A stretch of DNA of 64,000 bases from Dillenia suffruticosa (Eukaryota > Streptophyta > Magnoliopsida > Dilleniales > Dilleniaceae): NCBI GenBank assembly GCA_033439265.1, contig JAVTVX010000010.1:2728001-2792000 (forward strand). Direction: 5' to 3'. The notes below the pieces were generated by a model. That model was given only the letters and a program-made list of their open reading frames with translations, was not told where the DNA came from and ran no database searches. Made by a program: the position numbers and the translations under genes. Numbering within the stretch: position 1 is the stretch's first letter; each line of letters begins with the position of its first letter. Shown here piece by piece: positions 21,674 to 34,401 of the stretch.

Positions 21674-24419
21674 GTAACATCATTTTGCTACCTCCAACCA
21701 TATGCCTCCCCTTTTTAATCCTCGTTTTCCATTGTTATAGAAATCATTCGATTTAGTAAAGTTTCACTCCTTCGATCCGTATCTAATTGATGAACATAGA
21801 TTTTCTTATTGTTTCGTTTCTTGGTTTCCTAGTTAAGTTAGGACGATCCTATATTGGTTAATTCTGGTAGGTGTGTTAATGTTTCTAATGTAATTACTTT
21901 ATAGATTATCTCATTTCTCTCGGTTATAACCATATCAAAATCATCACATAGAAAGAATTAAACAAAAAAACGCTAAATCGGAATCATCCTTCGATTTTGT
22001 AACAACATGCCTCTCAGAATCCGTTCGAGTTTTTTCCTTTCTTCTTTTTTGGTGTATTTAGGCACTTGTAAGGCTATTCACTGGGCTGGAGAAATGAGGG
22101 TTATGTAGTGGTTGAGCTTATTCAATTATAACCACTTGTAATTGCACTTGAATTTTTGTGGGTTGTGTCTATTTTACTGTCCCATGATTAGATTTCTGAT
22201 ACTGCAGAAGATCAATTATAGATTAAATTTTTATATGGAATTTCTAGATCAAGATTAATTTAATTTGAAAACTTGCTGGTCTATGTATGTTAGTGAATTC
22301 CCTTCCCAGGATGCAAGCTGTCAATGGTTATGTTGAGATTAAATTTTTGATACCGTGATGAGCAAACGATGACTGCAAACCTAATCTTTTTCAATTGATG
22401 ACTGTTTACCTAATTTGTTTCAGCAATGTGCTTCTTTTTCCTCTCTTATTATTTGACTTCGGAGAATGCCCTAGCTACATATAGTTTTGCAGTCTAGAAA
22501 GGTAGTGACTGATGTTGCAGTATCAATCACCTTAGAGTTTAATTAATTAATAAATTGAAGAACTAAAAACTTAAACAAATTGCGTTTGACTACAAGTTTA
22601 CAAGAATCAAGTTTGAAAATACTTTCTGAACTTTGTACTAAGAGATAATATTTAGTTGCTCATTCTTTCACTCTTTTTGTCTCTCCAAAACTCTGTAGTG
22701 TAGAAATAATGGATAATATGTCTATAGAAGAGAGATTATATATATACCTTTAAATTTTACCACTTTGAGTCTCAAAACTATATCCTTAACTTAGCTCATT
22801 GTACAATTTTTGAGAGATTTGAAATTTCTGAAACTATGTTGAGCTGCGGATAATTAGTCAGAAGGAATCATTTTGATATCAGAACAATGTCTACTTAGTC
22901 AAAATGTTTTTGGTGGTTTACTCACTTTACAAGTTGGTTTGTATGATTTCCACTGAACACCACTAAAGCAGACTCAATTTGATCTATATTCTCCTATCCT
23001 GTTTGAAATTTGTCATTCATTCCCCTGCTCTCTATATGCATCCATGAAGTGAGCATCTTGCTGTCCAATGCGAGTCTTGGATCTTGTGGTGAGGGATGCA
23101 ATATAATGGGTTTATGGGATGTCCCATCTTTAACCCTGAGCCTACTAAAGAGTGCCAAATCTGTCCCAAACACTGTAGTGGCTTGACAGGATTGGGATGA
23201 GTTGGGACGAGTTGGGACGGGCTTAAAGTGCGTTTTTAACATGTTATAACTGAAATCTCTAAATAGATATTTTAAGGTCTATTCCCCTTCTCCCCATATT
23301 AGATATCAATGAATGTATAATCAAGCTTTTATTTTTCATCACAGACCCTATAAGGCTTTTCCAAAATCTTCCTGTTAGGGTGGGGCTGGCTGGGGCTGCG
23401 AATTATATATGACCCATTACCATCATACTTGTGATCTATGCTGCCATTGCTTTGCATGAAGCATTCCATGCAACCTACATCTAGAGCTTGCATGAGAGCA
23501 TACCTTTTCATGTGAGTCAATCATCCTAGTTCGCATTTATTGATTTCTATGCTGATCATGGCAACATGCATGCGAGATCACATTATTGGCACCTTTAAGT
23601 CGTGTATTGAGCTATATATCAACCTGCATTGGCTGCAATGTAACAGTGATTTCTGATGTCTATTACCAATGCATGATTTGTTTCATCGGTGATCTAGTGG
23701 TCAACTTAGCTGGATATAGAAAACCATTAGCTTATCCAGCTACATACTATTGCTTTGCCTAGCATTTTTTTTTTTTGCTCGAGCATATAAACACATGACA
23801 ACCTTATATAAACACATGGCACTTCTATTTTAACTCCACATTTTGTAACTTGTGATTATTGTGGTTGTGTGAATTGGTAGCAATTCATTACTTGATGTTA
23901 TTGTTTCATGCATATCCTGCATGGTTTGCTTGTTGTACAAGCCCAATGTATCCAGCGCTGAGAAAGAAAATACAACTTAGACGTGAATAATTTATTTTGT
24001 TGTTATTGTAATTGTTATTTTATTTTGTCTTTGCTTTTGTTGGTTTGCTAGAAGAAATACATATTACAACAATTTGTATATATTATTTCTTATTCTGATT
24101 ATTCTTCGTCCCAAGTTTCCTTGACCTTGTCTTTTATTGTGTTTGCTAATTTTTTCTGCACGCCTGATGTGATGCTCCAAGGAGAAGGTAAAGATTTTCA
24201 TTTTTTGTTATTGTTTATTTTATTTTATTTTTTGTATTTGCATCCACCTTTTCAGTTTGAGTCATCAATATACTAGAAACTTGGACCATAATTGGGAAGG
24301 GAGTGACCCCCCTGATTTTTGTTTGTCAAACTCAAAATGCCATTGTGCATTTCCTCTATATATATATATATTCTCTATCTTCTATTGTTGCTATAACTTA
24401 TTGCTGTGAACCACTTCAG
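21674..24419 (+). other. Leader intron of small gene, copy B
   Basis: Runs from GTAACA at 21674 to AG at 24418-24419, about 2.75 kb. It is AT-rich with no coding signal I trust. Relative to copy C it has lost about 2.5 kb at 23799-23819, where a second copy of TATAAACACATG marks the join. A GAAG/GTAAAG motif near 24188 could be the end of an optional second leader exon. Confidence 0.55.
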
Positions 24420-24426
24420 TTTGGAT

Positions 24427-24786
24427 ATGGCAGCCAAGTATATAATTGGTTCTGTAGCGGCATCCTTTCTAATTACTTATGGATTTGATCATTTTGTAGC
24501 TGAAAAAAAAATTTTTGGAGGTAAGTTTACTCATTCATTTTGTGGATAAAAACATTTTATTTTGTGCCTAAAAATCCTTACCATTTTTTTCTACTCTCAT
24601 TTTGCGGTAATTGCTCAATCATTATTTTTGTCTTAATTAGGTACTACCCCTAGTACTGTTGCGAACAAGGAATGGTGGGAAGAAACTGACAAGAAATTTC
24701 AAGCTTGGCCACGCACAGCAGGCCCCCCAGTTGTGATGAATCCTATCAGTCGCCAGAATTTCATCGTCAAGACAAAGCCCGAATGA
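24427..24786 (+). CDS. Small single-membrane-span protein, probably mitochondrial inner membrane, copy B
   Basis: Exons 24427-24520 and 24641-24786, with the same splice sites and phase as copy A, give 79 residues with one hydrophobic segment (about 5-24) and the conserved tail with KEWWEETDKKF and NPISRQNF. It differs from A by Ala at residue 11 and two silent changes, and its protein is identical to copy C. The leader exon, donor, acceptor (CACTTCAG, 24412-24419) and coding frame are all present, so this is the best candidate for a fully functional copy in the window. Family not recognised with certainty. Confidence 0.85.
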
Positions 24787-26032
24787 ATTTGCATTTTCAG
24801 CTGTGTTGTTGACTATTATTCTAGCTGGCTTCTTTGTAGTTTATCTATCACATGATCGAACTTGTGTCCATGGTGAAATAAAACCATTTCAGACCAAATT
24901 ACCAGCGTAATGGTCATGTTGTTTGTCCCTGTTGTTGTGTTGTTTGTAAAACTTTCGACATGTGATGTATGGAAGCCTTTTGTTGGGTAAGCATAACTGG
25001 GCATATTCACCAAAGGTCACTGGTTTGATTCTAATCCTGGTCTGATGATGGGGAGTTGTATGTTGTTTTCAGTAATGTTGCAAGCTACACACTTTGGTCA
25101 TATTGTGCAACATTGTTACCGACCTCCAAGTAGGACTTACCACTTGACAAGAAAGAGAACCAAAACATTGGCAGCAAATGACTGCTGTTTGAAGAATAGA
25201 CCTAACAAGCAAGGTCACTGGTCACTCCAATGTCTTGGACTTCGCCAATGGTGAAAACTAAGCTAGATGTTTCGGTTGGCATGAGCCAGACAAAAACAGC
25301 ACATTCAACCACCAAGTAGGACTTAACCACTAATCACTCTTGGCTTACTTTACCATCAGTGCTTCTGGAAATGAGAGAACTCTATATTCATGTATTTTCC
25401 AATTTGTCACTAGAAAAGGAATTCTCGAATGCTTCCTAGTTCCCTATGAGATGAGTCAAAGAGGGTAAACCTATGAGATAAGTCAAACAGTAAACAACCT
25501 TCAAAGCATCAAAAATATCTTATTTAAAACAATCGAAGACCATTGAAATTCATGTGGCATTTTATGCTGGGTCACACTATACAGTACAATAATTCTTTTA
25601 TACTTGTAGCATAATTTTAGATGCAAGCAAGCATTGTACTAAGCACATTCATATAAGTTTCTGTTTGCTGTATTTACACATTTATCTATAAAAAATCAAA
25701 AATATAATCATAAATATATTAAATGACGAAAAAGAAAATAAATAGTTTGAATAAACAGACATGTACAAGATGGATAGAAAGCAATATAATAATATGAATC
25801 CTAATATTTCATAATATGTTAGATTTATATAAAAAAAAATTTATTATCACAAAATATAGAAATAATTGTTATAAATATAGAAATAAATAAAATCAAATAT
25901 TTTCATAATGAATGATATTTTCTAACGATATGAAAAATCAAAGCTAAGATAAAATCAAATGCGAAAAGATGGACATGGACACAAGCCTGCAATGAATTCA
26001 AGATTGTATTCATAGGGCTTGCCTTACAAGAT
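24787..26032. other. 3' flank and spacer after small gene, copy B
   Basis: Equivalent to 1583-2860 in copy A, including the conserved 69-residue open stretch with two GHxxxxC motifs (25045-25254). A short segment present in A near 2240-2285 is missing here. No further gene seen. Confidence 0.5.
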
Positions 26033-26362
26033 CTATTTCGGAGGCAAAGGCTCGTCTGAGATCTTTTTCTTCTTCTTCTTCTTTATCAAGTAAGTGAGCT
26101 TTTCTCTGCGAGAGAACCTCTACCCATACCCATGAGGGAACCAATCAAAGGACTCCTCATCAAAACCATTCTTAAAACTCTCCTGTATTTTCGGACTTTC
26201 GCTACAATCTTCCTTCTCATTAATGGAACAAGAATCAGAAAAATGGGTTATGATTTCTTCATTCTTTTTCTGCTTAATATTTTTGTTGTTGCAATTGTCA
26301 ACCTCCATATCTGCAGACATATTCACTCTCGAAAACTCAAAATTTCTAAGGAATAATGTCAC
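26033..26362 (-). pseudogene. NAC-like first exon relic, copy B
   Basis: Same 330-base relic as in copy A, with the acidic Asn-rich leader, SFDWFPHGYG, an in-frame stop, RFSRREKL and DEPLPPK. No downstream NAC exons follow. The shared stop shows it was dead before the block duplicated. Confidence 0.6.
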
Positions 26363-26595
26363 TTTGTGTATCTATCTATAGCTATTTATTTATAAAGGAA
26401 ACTCCTGATCGTTAAGCAATTATTTCCTCTTGGTACTTTCTGGGACGATTCTAAGAACTTTTAAGCATGGAGTATCGGCAGCAAAATTTATGAAACTATT
26501 TGTAACCTTATCTAGTCTGTTTAACATCTTGTCCCAGAAGATGACTCCTAAGAAAAATGGGAAATCAGAGTTAGGAGGAACACACTATTAGCATC

Positions 26596-29369
26596 ACTAT
26601 GTGTCTGGACAAGTGTTTGCAGACAGTATAGTCATCCACATCGGGTACCTCATCGATGCTTGGCAACCAACATTATGAGAGGTGCTTGGCTGATCATGAG
26701 AAATTGAATTATTTCTTGAAAAAGATGGCAATGGACAAGTATCCTTTTCATTGTAAGTATGCGAGACGAGGCGGATGATGAAAATTCTTTCCAGGAAATG
26801 ATGCAGTGAGGAACTAACGTTGTTATTCTGTTTAAGAATCTCCCATAGTCATGAAAATTATGTTGGTGATTGAAATGCTGGAACTGGTCACTAGAAGCTT
26901 GATTTGAAGAGTTGATAATCATATTGCCCGTGCTTTGCTCTTGTCGCCTGAACCCATTTTCCTCAATTCCTGGTTGAGGTTGTTGGGCATTGGCTCAGGA
27001 GGCGGCACAACTTCAGCTATTTCTTTTCTATTTTCATCACCTTTGTAATTATCCTTTTTAGTAGATTTCTCATAAATTTTGTACAAATAAACGCATCCAA
27101 CTACATCCAAAACAGAAAGGGACCAACCATAATCACAAAGAAAGGAATCAAAACATCCAGATATTGCATACCAAACAATGTTACTGTAATTCAATATTTG
27201 GTTTTATTCTTCTATTTTCTTCAACATTCCAAATACAATTTAAAATCTTTTTTTTTTCGATTTACCGTATTTGTCTCTCCTACTTCAAATATCAAATTGA
27301 GAGTCCTAATCAAATTTTCTTTCTTGTTTAATTTTTCAACTTATTATTTTGCAAATTTAACATTGTTTAATATGTCAATGGACTTAAGAGTAACATTCTA
27401 TGAATTGAGAAAAGGCAATGACTTGAGCTATCAAATAAAAAATATCTGCAAACTTTTAGTCTCAACATGTCTGTTTTGATTGCAACAGGGCCGCTGTGAC
27501 CAAGTCTCGTCACAAAAATTTGGTCTCATATCATGCAATGTCACATTATGTATTATGTGACCACTTATAGGTGGCTGGTGACAAAAGACCTTATTGTCAC
27601 CAAATTATTGGAATAACTATTTAGTGGCAGAACTTTTGGTCACAATATGTAGCACAACACACTTTTGCTCAACTATTTTGATCATCAATTTTTTCAATTT
27701 AAGTAATGACTTAAAATCAAATCCAATTTAATAAGTTCACAAAGTTAGCATGGTCATGTTATAACTAGAAAAACAAACTTAAAAAATTGAATGTACAATA
27801 AAAATGATAAATAAACAAATAAATATAAATATAAATATATAAATGTAAATAGGGGAAGAAGAAGGTACCATCATTGGGTTGGAATGGGTACTAGATGGGG
27901 CAGAAGGGTCGGGTGCAACTCTGTACTTATGCATTATCCAATCGGTCCTACCTTCATTTGGAGATTTTCCGGTATAAAATACCAAGGATCTTTTATATCC
28001 AATTATTCTCTCTCCATCCATGATGGGTTTATCAGATCCTGTAGCTTTCCGGTATCCATGTCCACCTGCTGAACGATCAGGTCGGCTTCCATTTTGGTAT
28101 TTTCTCTTTCTCGGTGAGGAGAAGTACCATTCCTTTTCCCATGCATTCTTGTATAACTCTGAGAGATCCAAATGCATGGTTAGAACTTTCTATTTCCAAC
28201 ATAAATAGAAATTCAAGAGTTGTAAAGTTTCTATTGGGAAAGATAAGGTAACTGGTTTTTATAAAAGTGTGATATAGAAATAAAATAATACTTAATTATT
28301 TTTAAATAATATTCTAAAAGACAAGAGTAAGAAATGGGCTATTAATTTAAAATTTATGAGACAAAATGGAGAGTAATATTTCATATAATAATTAAATAAA
28401 TTAGAGGTACTATTAAAATTTAAAATTACTTAAGATTGTTGAATGTACTAATCGAGAAACAATATTGCTTGTGCAACTAATTTTCATTTTTGTATCTTAA
28501 CATAAGGTTAGTTAATTTCGATTTTCATTCATAGTATTTTGGGTTGTGTTCACCGAAGCCTGCCTTTTATTGTCACCAAGAAGAAATTATTTCATGTCTT
28601 TCACACTCGCTGCATGCCATTTTTTTTTATATCACTACATAAAAGTGATGGTGTTATCTCCAAAACCAAAGTCATTTTGTTAAAATAAAAAAAATATATG
28701 TATATATTTGGGTATTGACGTGTATAACCTTAAATGCAAACAGAGCCATAATGAGTAGGTACCATCTATAACATTTAAGCCCTAGGCCCAAATAGTGCAC
28801 AGTAAACAAGAAAATCACCAAAAAAAAAAAAAAAAAAAATCAATAGAAAAATCCACTCAAAAACACCACTTGGAGATCACGAGATATCTTAGATACCATG
28901 TCTACCGATCCATCATGGATGCACGAAATCATGGCTGAAGAAAGACCCAAACTTTGAGGGATAAAGGACAAATGCTAGCGGTCAAACAATTTGCCTACTC
29001 GAATGGAAATCTTCCCGGCAACCCAAGACGGTGGTGGGTAACCCTAAAACCTAAAACCCTAAAATCTTAAAACCCTATTTTTATTTGTTGTGTCAAATGC
29101 TATCTCCTGCATAGGCCTATAATCATTATGGCTGAATCCAATGGCACTTTTAATTTAAAAAGACCCAAAGCAAATTTATATCACAAAAGAAAAGAAAAAA
29201 ACCTTTGTTGACGATTGTGGATGGTGTGGTAATCATCGACATCGACTTCTATAATCTTGTTCGGTGGCAAAGGCTCGCACTTGATCTTCTTTTGCACGTA
29301 ATGTGTAATGAACTCTTTACTTGTCGGACTGAATATGTACCCAACAGAAATAGAATTGATGGAAGACAT
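26596..29369 (-). pseudogene. NAC transcription factor gene, type 1, copy B (three exons, damaged)
   Basis: Exon 1 29369-29203 has the same protein as copy A, and exon 2 28158-27869 is open for 96 codons ([49 protein letters not shown]). Exon 3 runs from 27100 to about 26596 (KIYEKSTKKDN and an NSSNQ-rich tail). It shares with copy A the phase shift at the end of exon 1 and the missing base at the start of exon 3. Arg replaces Trp in the GYWKATG motif. About 0.9 kb of upstream DNA seen in copy C is deleted at 29611-29620, so the native promoter is probably gone. Confidence 0.75.
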
Positions 29370-29610
29370 AGTTGCTTAGCAAAATTTGCATCCTTATAAC
29401 ACGGAGAAGATATGATCGACTCTCTAGAATTATATAGTGAAGGTGAGATAATTATGGGAATTCTTTTTTAGTAAGTATTAAAGAAGATGTATATATATTA
29501 CTGAATTTGAATTAGAGTTAAAGATTCTTTACAATTCTTCTTGCATCAAATCCAAATCAATGTAGAACTTGTACTTTTACAAAAGGGGCAAAAGAATTTA
29601 ATTAATTGGA

Positions 29611-30110
29611 GGAATTAATGGTCGGGCATTAGACTCTTTAGGTGTCGGGGCCGAGTCGGGTCTGGGAGAGCAAACCCCTTGTATCCTTTAGTTCCAACAC
29701 ATAGAAATAGCTTCTACCGATAGGTACCAATCCTGAAAGACGAATGACAACAACAAGACATGATTCCAAGAAAGGTAACCCTATCTGGATTTATTCCCTC
29801 CTTCTCCATCAGGGAAAAACATCTAAAGCTTCTTTAACATAACCATCCATTCGTGGAATTCCAGCAAAAGAGGTTCTTCACAGGGAGGCTACGAAAAACA
29901 TCAGGTGTTATGTCAATGCTGACATGCTTGACCCACAACAACAACTGTTTTCAAGCTTTTCCTTCTAATATAAGCTTAGCACCCATAGGGAACCAAGACG
30001 AGCACAAACGTCCGTGGGTTTCACACCCTCAGCTTGCATTTCTCAGAATGTGGAAATGCCCTTCCAAAGCTGTTTATGCTGATCATAGCCCGTCATAATG
30101 ACTATGAAAG
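29611..30110 (-). pseudogene. PPR protein gene fragment, copy B (uninterrupted)
   Basis: The unsplit version of the copy A fragment. Minus-strand pieces read EMQAEGVKP, DVFRSLPVKNLFCWNST and FSLMEKEGINPDRVTF, the succession of a PLS-type PPR protein (FxxMPxKNxxxWNxMIxGYG, then a LFxxMxxEGxxPDxVTF repeat). Stops and frameshifts separate them. It shows the empty site of the copia insertion at about 29835. Confidence 0.7.
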
Positions 30111-31401
30111 TTGATCTGATTCAGTAGCTTTATAGAATGCAAAACACAATTGCAAGTATATTTCACCATCTTTCGACAAATCCTCAGTCAAAGGTTTTAT
30201 ACCCCTATGCTGGTGATAAACACTGCCCTAATTTGAAGAAAATACCAACTTCTTTGTTCACACACTTTCAACCCTAACAAAAAATAAATAAAATTAAGAT
30301 AATAGATATAATTCGAAGTGATAATTGTTTTGTAAATTTCTATTCACTACATGAGCAACTTGGATGATTGTTTATATTATATAGTTATATGTATGTGTGT
30401 TCTTATTGATTATCATTAATATATGTTCTCTAGTTGTAAATATCGAAAGTTACTATCGTATGTGATATTAATCCAAAAACAAGATTATGTTTTCGCTTAG
30501 CACAAATTTATGATAGAAGGAACAATAGACCATGGAGGAAGAGCAGATTGTAATAACAGCCCAAAATTGCCGGGTAGAACCGAAGATAATGTAAAAATTC
30601 ATTGGCATTCAATGCAAGGTAGAAAAGGCATGAACATTGCAATGTTTGTTGCATGATAACAGAAGGAACCATAGGCAAAAGTGCCCAGACGCTCCTAGTG
30701 TAAATCTTTGTTGCATGATCATTGCACTGTTTTGGTTCAATAAACACATGGGCTAGTGTCAAGTCTGGCTTTTCGATTTACTTTCCCAATTCGGATGGCA
30801 TGAGGATGAGAACCGAAGAGGAAAAGTATTGCAATAAATGTTGCAATTTGGGCCAAACAAACAAATTCATTTAAACTATTTTCCTAATTAAATATGTTAA
30901 AGAGAATTGAATCCATCAATATAAGCAATTGAGGCTTGCAGTCGAACAGTTTTATAAAGCGAAAATATCAAAATAATAATAATAATAATAATAAAGCCAA
31001 CCTAACTTGAAGAAAAAGATTGACAAATTAATTTCAGGGCATGTGCAAATCACATAAAGCTAACTATTTATTGAAATTAACTACTCTTTTTTAATAATTA
31101 TAATTTATATTATGGAGCAATAATGGTTTTTTTCCCTCAAGGCCACGATGATATCTTGCAATAGCCTATCAGTTACTCATTTTATCACCGGGGAACCTTT
31201 TTTTTTTTATGCTTTCATCATTACACACCTTGATACAGCCCGTGTGTACATGAATGAAAGTTGTTGTCGAGCGAACATTTGGAACTTTTAAGATACCCCA
31301 GACTTCCACGGTACCGTAAAGGAAATTAATAGTTTTTTTGAGAATTATCACTATCGTATAATTAGTAATTTTACAAAAAGATAAATAAAAAAAAAAAACT
31401 C

Positions 31402-31444
<43 letters not shown>

Positions 31445-31835
31445 GTGGATGGCTGCTGCACGTGAATCACAACTTTTCCAACTCCGCATCAGTTTATTCT
31501 ATTTTATTATTTTCAAGTAACCCGACATCATATTTTTTCCTTTGCAGAGTAGATTTTGATTGCACAACACGTTCAGACAAAAGAACAAGTCATCCAACAA
31601 AACAATAAAGAGAAACATTTAATAAAATCTTAAGCTTTGAAAAAAAATAATTAAAAAAAAAACGTTATACTAAAAGGAAAATCAACAGACCCTTGTCACT
31701 TATCAACATACATCTAACATAATACCAGAAAACTCTCCCAATACCATATCCACCTAACATAGCTAAATATTTTTCCTCAATTGGTTATAGTTTATCTTAG
31801 GAACGATAGTCTAAAGAATCAAAATCTACAACTCC
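30111..31835. other. Spacer, PPR to NAC type 2 (copy B)
   Basis: About 1.2 kb (30208-31404) is absent from copy A. It contains an (AAT)n run at 30971-30994, and a 34-base T-run follows at 31405-31438. A minus-strand open stretch at 30508-30762 (84 residues) has no family I recognise and may be more PPR debris. No supported gene. Confidence 0.45.
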
Positions 31836-33378
31836 AATCCAAGAGTCATCCACATCGGGTATCAATGCTTGACACCGCTGAACCCAACATTTTGAGAGGT
31901 CCCAGGCTGATCCTGAGATTTATTTCCCCAAAAAGAAGGCAATGGATAACTATAAAGTGGCGGATGATGAAAATTCTTCCTCTGAAAACATGGTAGTGAT
32001 GAAATACCGTTGTTAGGCAGATCATGAGAAATATTTTTGAAAAAGGATGACAATGGACAACCATTTGTTATTCTCTTCATTGTAAGCAAGAAGAGGCAGA
32101 TGATGAAAATTCTCTACAGGAAAAGATGGCGGTGTGGAACTACCGTTGTTATTTTGTTTAAGCATCATAAAGCTCCCATAGTCATGAAATTATATTGGTG
32201 ATTAAAATGCTGGAACCGGTTACTAAAAGCTTGATTTGAAGAGTTTATAATCATATTGCCGGTGCTTTGCTCTTCTCGCCTGAAACCATTTTCCTCAAGT
32301 GCCGGTTGAGTTTGTTGGGGCATTGGCTCAGGAAGCAGCACAACTTCATTTATTGCTTTTCCATTTTCATCACCTTTTTTATTATCCTTTTTCATAGATT
32401 TTTCATAAATTTTGTACAGGATAAATGCATTCAGCTGCATCCAAAATAGAAGGGCACCGATCATAGTCCACTTTTCAATATATATTTCTAAACATATTTA
32501 ATTAGAAATACAAACTTAAAATTATATGAATAATAAAAAGCATAAATAAATAAATAAAAATATAAATGTAAATGTAAATGTAAATAGGGGGAGATGAAGG
32601 TACCATCATTGGGTTGGAATGGGAACTAGATGAGTCAGGTGCAACTCTGTACTCATGCATTATCCAATCGGTCCTACCATCATTTGGATATTTTCCTGTA
32701 TAAAATACGAAGCATCTTTAATATCTAATTACTCTCTCTCCATCCATGATGGATTATCAGACCCTGTAGCTTACTTGCTAAACAATTGGGTCATTTTGGT
32801 ATTTTCTCTTTCTTGATGAGAAGAAGTGCCCTTCTTTTTCCCCATAATGTTTGTAATGTTTGCATAACTCTGAGTGATCCATATGTATGGTTTGAATATT
32901 CTATTCACATCTTAAATAGAATTTCAATAAATAGAAATTCAAAACTTGCAAAGTTTCCATTGGGAAAGATAAGGTAGCTTGTTCTCGTAAAAGTGTGATG
33001 CAAAAATGAAATAATCCTTAATTTTTTTTAAAAATATTCTAAAAGAAAAGAATGACAAATAGTCTATAATCATTATAGCTCAACCCAATGCTACCATGCT
33101 TCGGTCTATAATCATTATAACTTAACCCAATGGCACTCTTACTTAAAATGACACAAAGCAAATTCCCCAAAAAAAATAAAAAAGGAAACGTTGTGGAGGA
33201 AAGTTGACAAACCTATTAGAACTTGTGGATGGTAATCAGAGACATTGGCTTCTATAATCTTATTCAGCAGCAAAGGCTGGCTGTTGATCTTCTTCTGCAA
33301 GTAATGTATAATGAGCTCTTTATTTACGGGACAGAATCTGTACCCACAGGAATAGAATTGAAGTCACATGAAAGACAT
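31836..33378 (-). pseudogene. NAC transcription factor gene, type 2, copy B (three exons, broken)
   Basis: Exon 1 33378-33213, exon 2 32869-32604, exon 3 32434 to about 31836. It is nearly identical to the copy A version, with the same early stop and one-base loss in exon 1 and the same stops in exon 2. Exon 3 retains LNAFILYKIYEKSMKK and the FHHPPLYSYPLPSF tail. It therefore decayed before the A/B duplication. Confidence 0.8.
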
Positions 33379-34401
33379 AGTTGCTTAACAAAATTTGCAT
33401 CCTTATACTGAGAGAGAAGACATGGTTGATTCTCTAGAACTATATCAGTGATAGTGAGACAATCATGAGAGTTCTTTCTTAGTAAGTATTAGTAAGTATT
33501 GAAGATGTATATATATTACTAAATTTGATAAATTCCAATTGAATTAGAGTTAAAGATTCTTTACAATTCTTGTTACATGTTGAATCCAAATCAATGTAGA
33601 ACTTGTACTTTTACAAAGGGGCAAAATAATTTAGAAAAATACATTTTGTACGGACATTAAATGTCTTAAAGGAAATAAAACGTTAATATATATAAGGGTA
33701 TTATTGGAATAAAAACCTTACAAGTTTAGCGGATTAATAAGGATGATACTAGACTTGTTTTGAATTGAAAACTTGATTTGTTCGAAAAAGACAGAGAAAG
33801 AACTTAATTATTACTTTATTTTGAATTCTTTTTTTGAAAAAATAAAAATAATATTTACTATTCAATAAATAAGAATAAAAAATAATTTTATTTGAGTAGA
33901 AAAATAATTTTGTTTGAGAAGAAAAAATAATTTTATTTATCGTTTCTAATAAATGATAAAAATATGCCAAATAAGCTATTTCGGTAATTAATGAAGGAAA
34001 TTGTTTGGAAAAAGGGAAGAAAAACTAAGTAATACATTGGAAAGAAAAATAGTAGAGGGGCTCAATCGAAAAGACATGTAAAGTACAGGTACCCATGGTA
34101 ATTAAGTCAAAACTTTAATGCAGTTTGTTCCATGGAGTGCTTAAACAATGATCTTTGAGGGTGCTACTCTTGCCACTCCCATTATTCCTAACAATACTCC
34201 CCGTATAACATAAGTGGGCAAAATTGGCCCCGCGTTGAAAGGTAGAATTCTCATTTTGCCCCCACCCTCTCACTCTCTCTCCTTAATTGAAGTTCCGGCG
34301 AAGTTTCCTTGGATTCCGACGATGGAGACAGACATGGGAACTTTTGATGAACCATTCATGACATCTGCTTCCAATATCATGTGGGTGTAGTAGTCACACA
34401 C
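33379..34401. other. Upstream region of NAC type 2 (copy B)
   Basis: Counterpart of 15963-16992: AT-rich, with a CT-rich stretch near 34265 and a short METDMGTFDEPFM open stretch from 34323. No gene assigned. Confidence 0.5.

Noticed and set aside
21532-21756. Frame with a Leu/Ser repeat in the leader of the small gene (also 40914-41102)
   Set aside because: It is the (CT)n microsatellite read in frame; the real start codon is in the later exon.
30508-30762. 84-codon minus-strand frame in the B-only spacer
   Set aside because: No recognisable family, no splice context and no second copy to test conservation.
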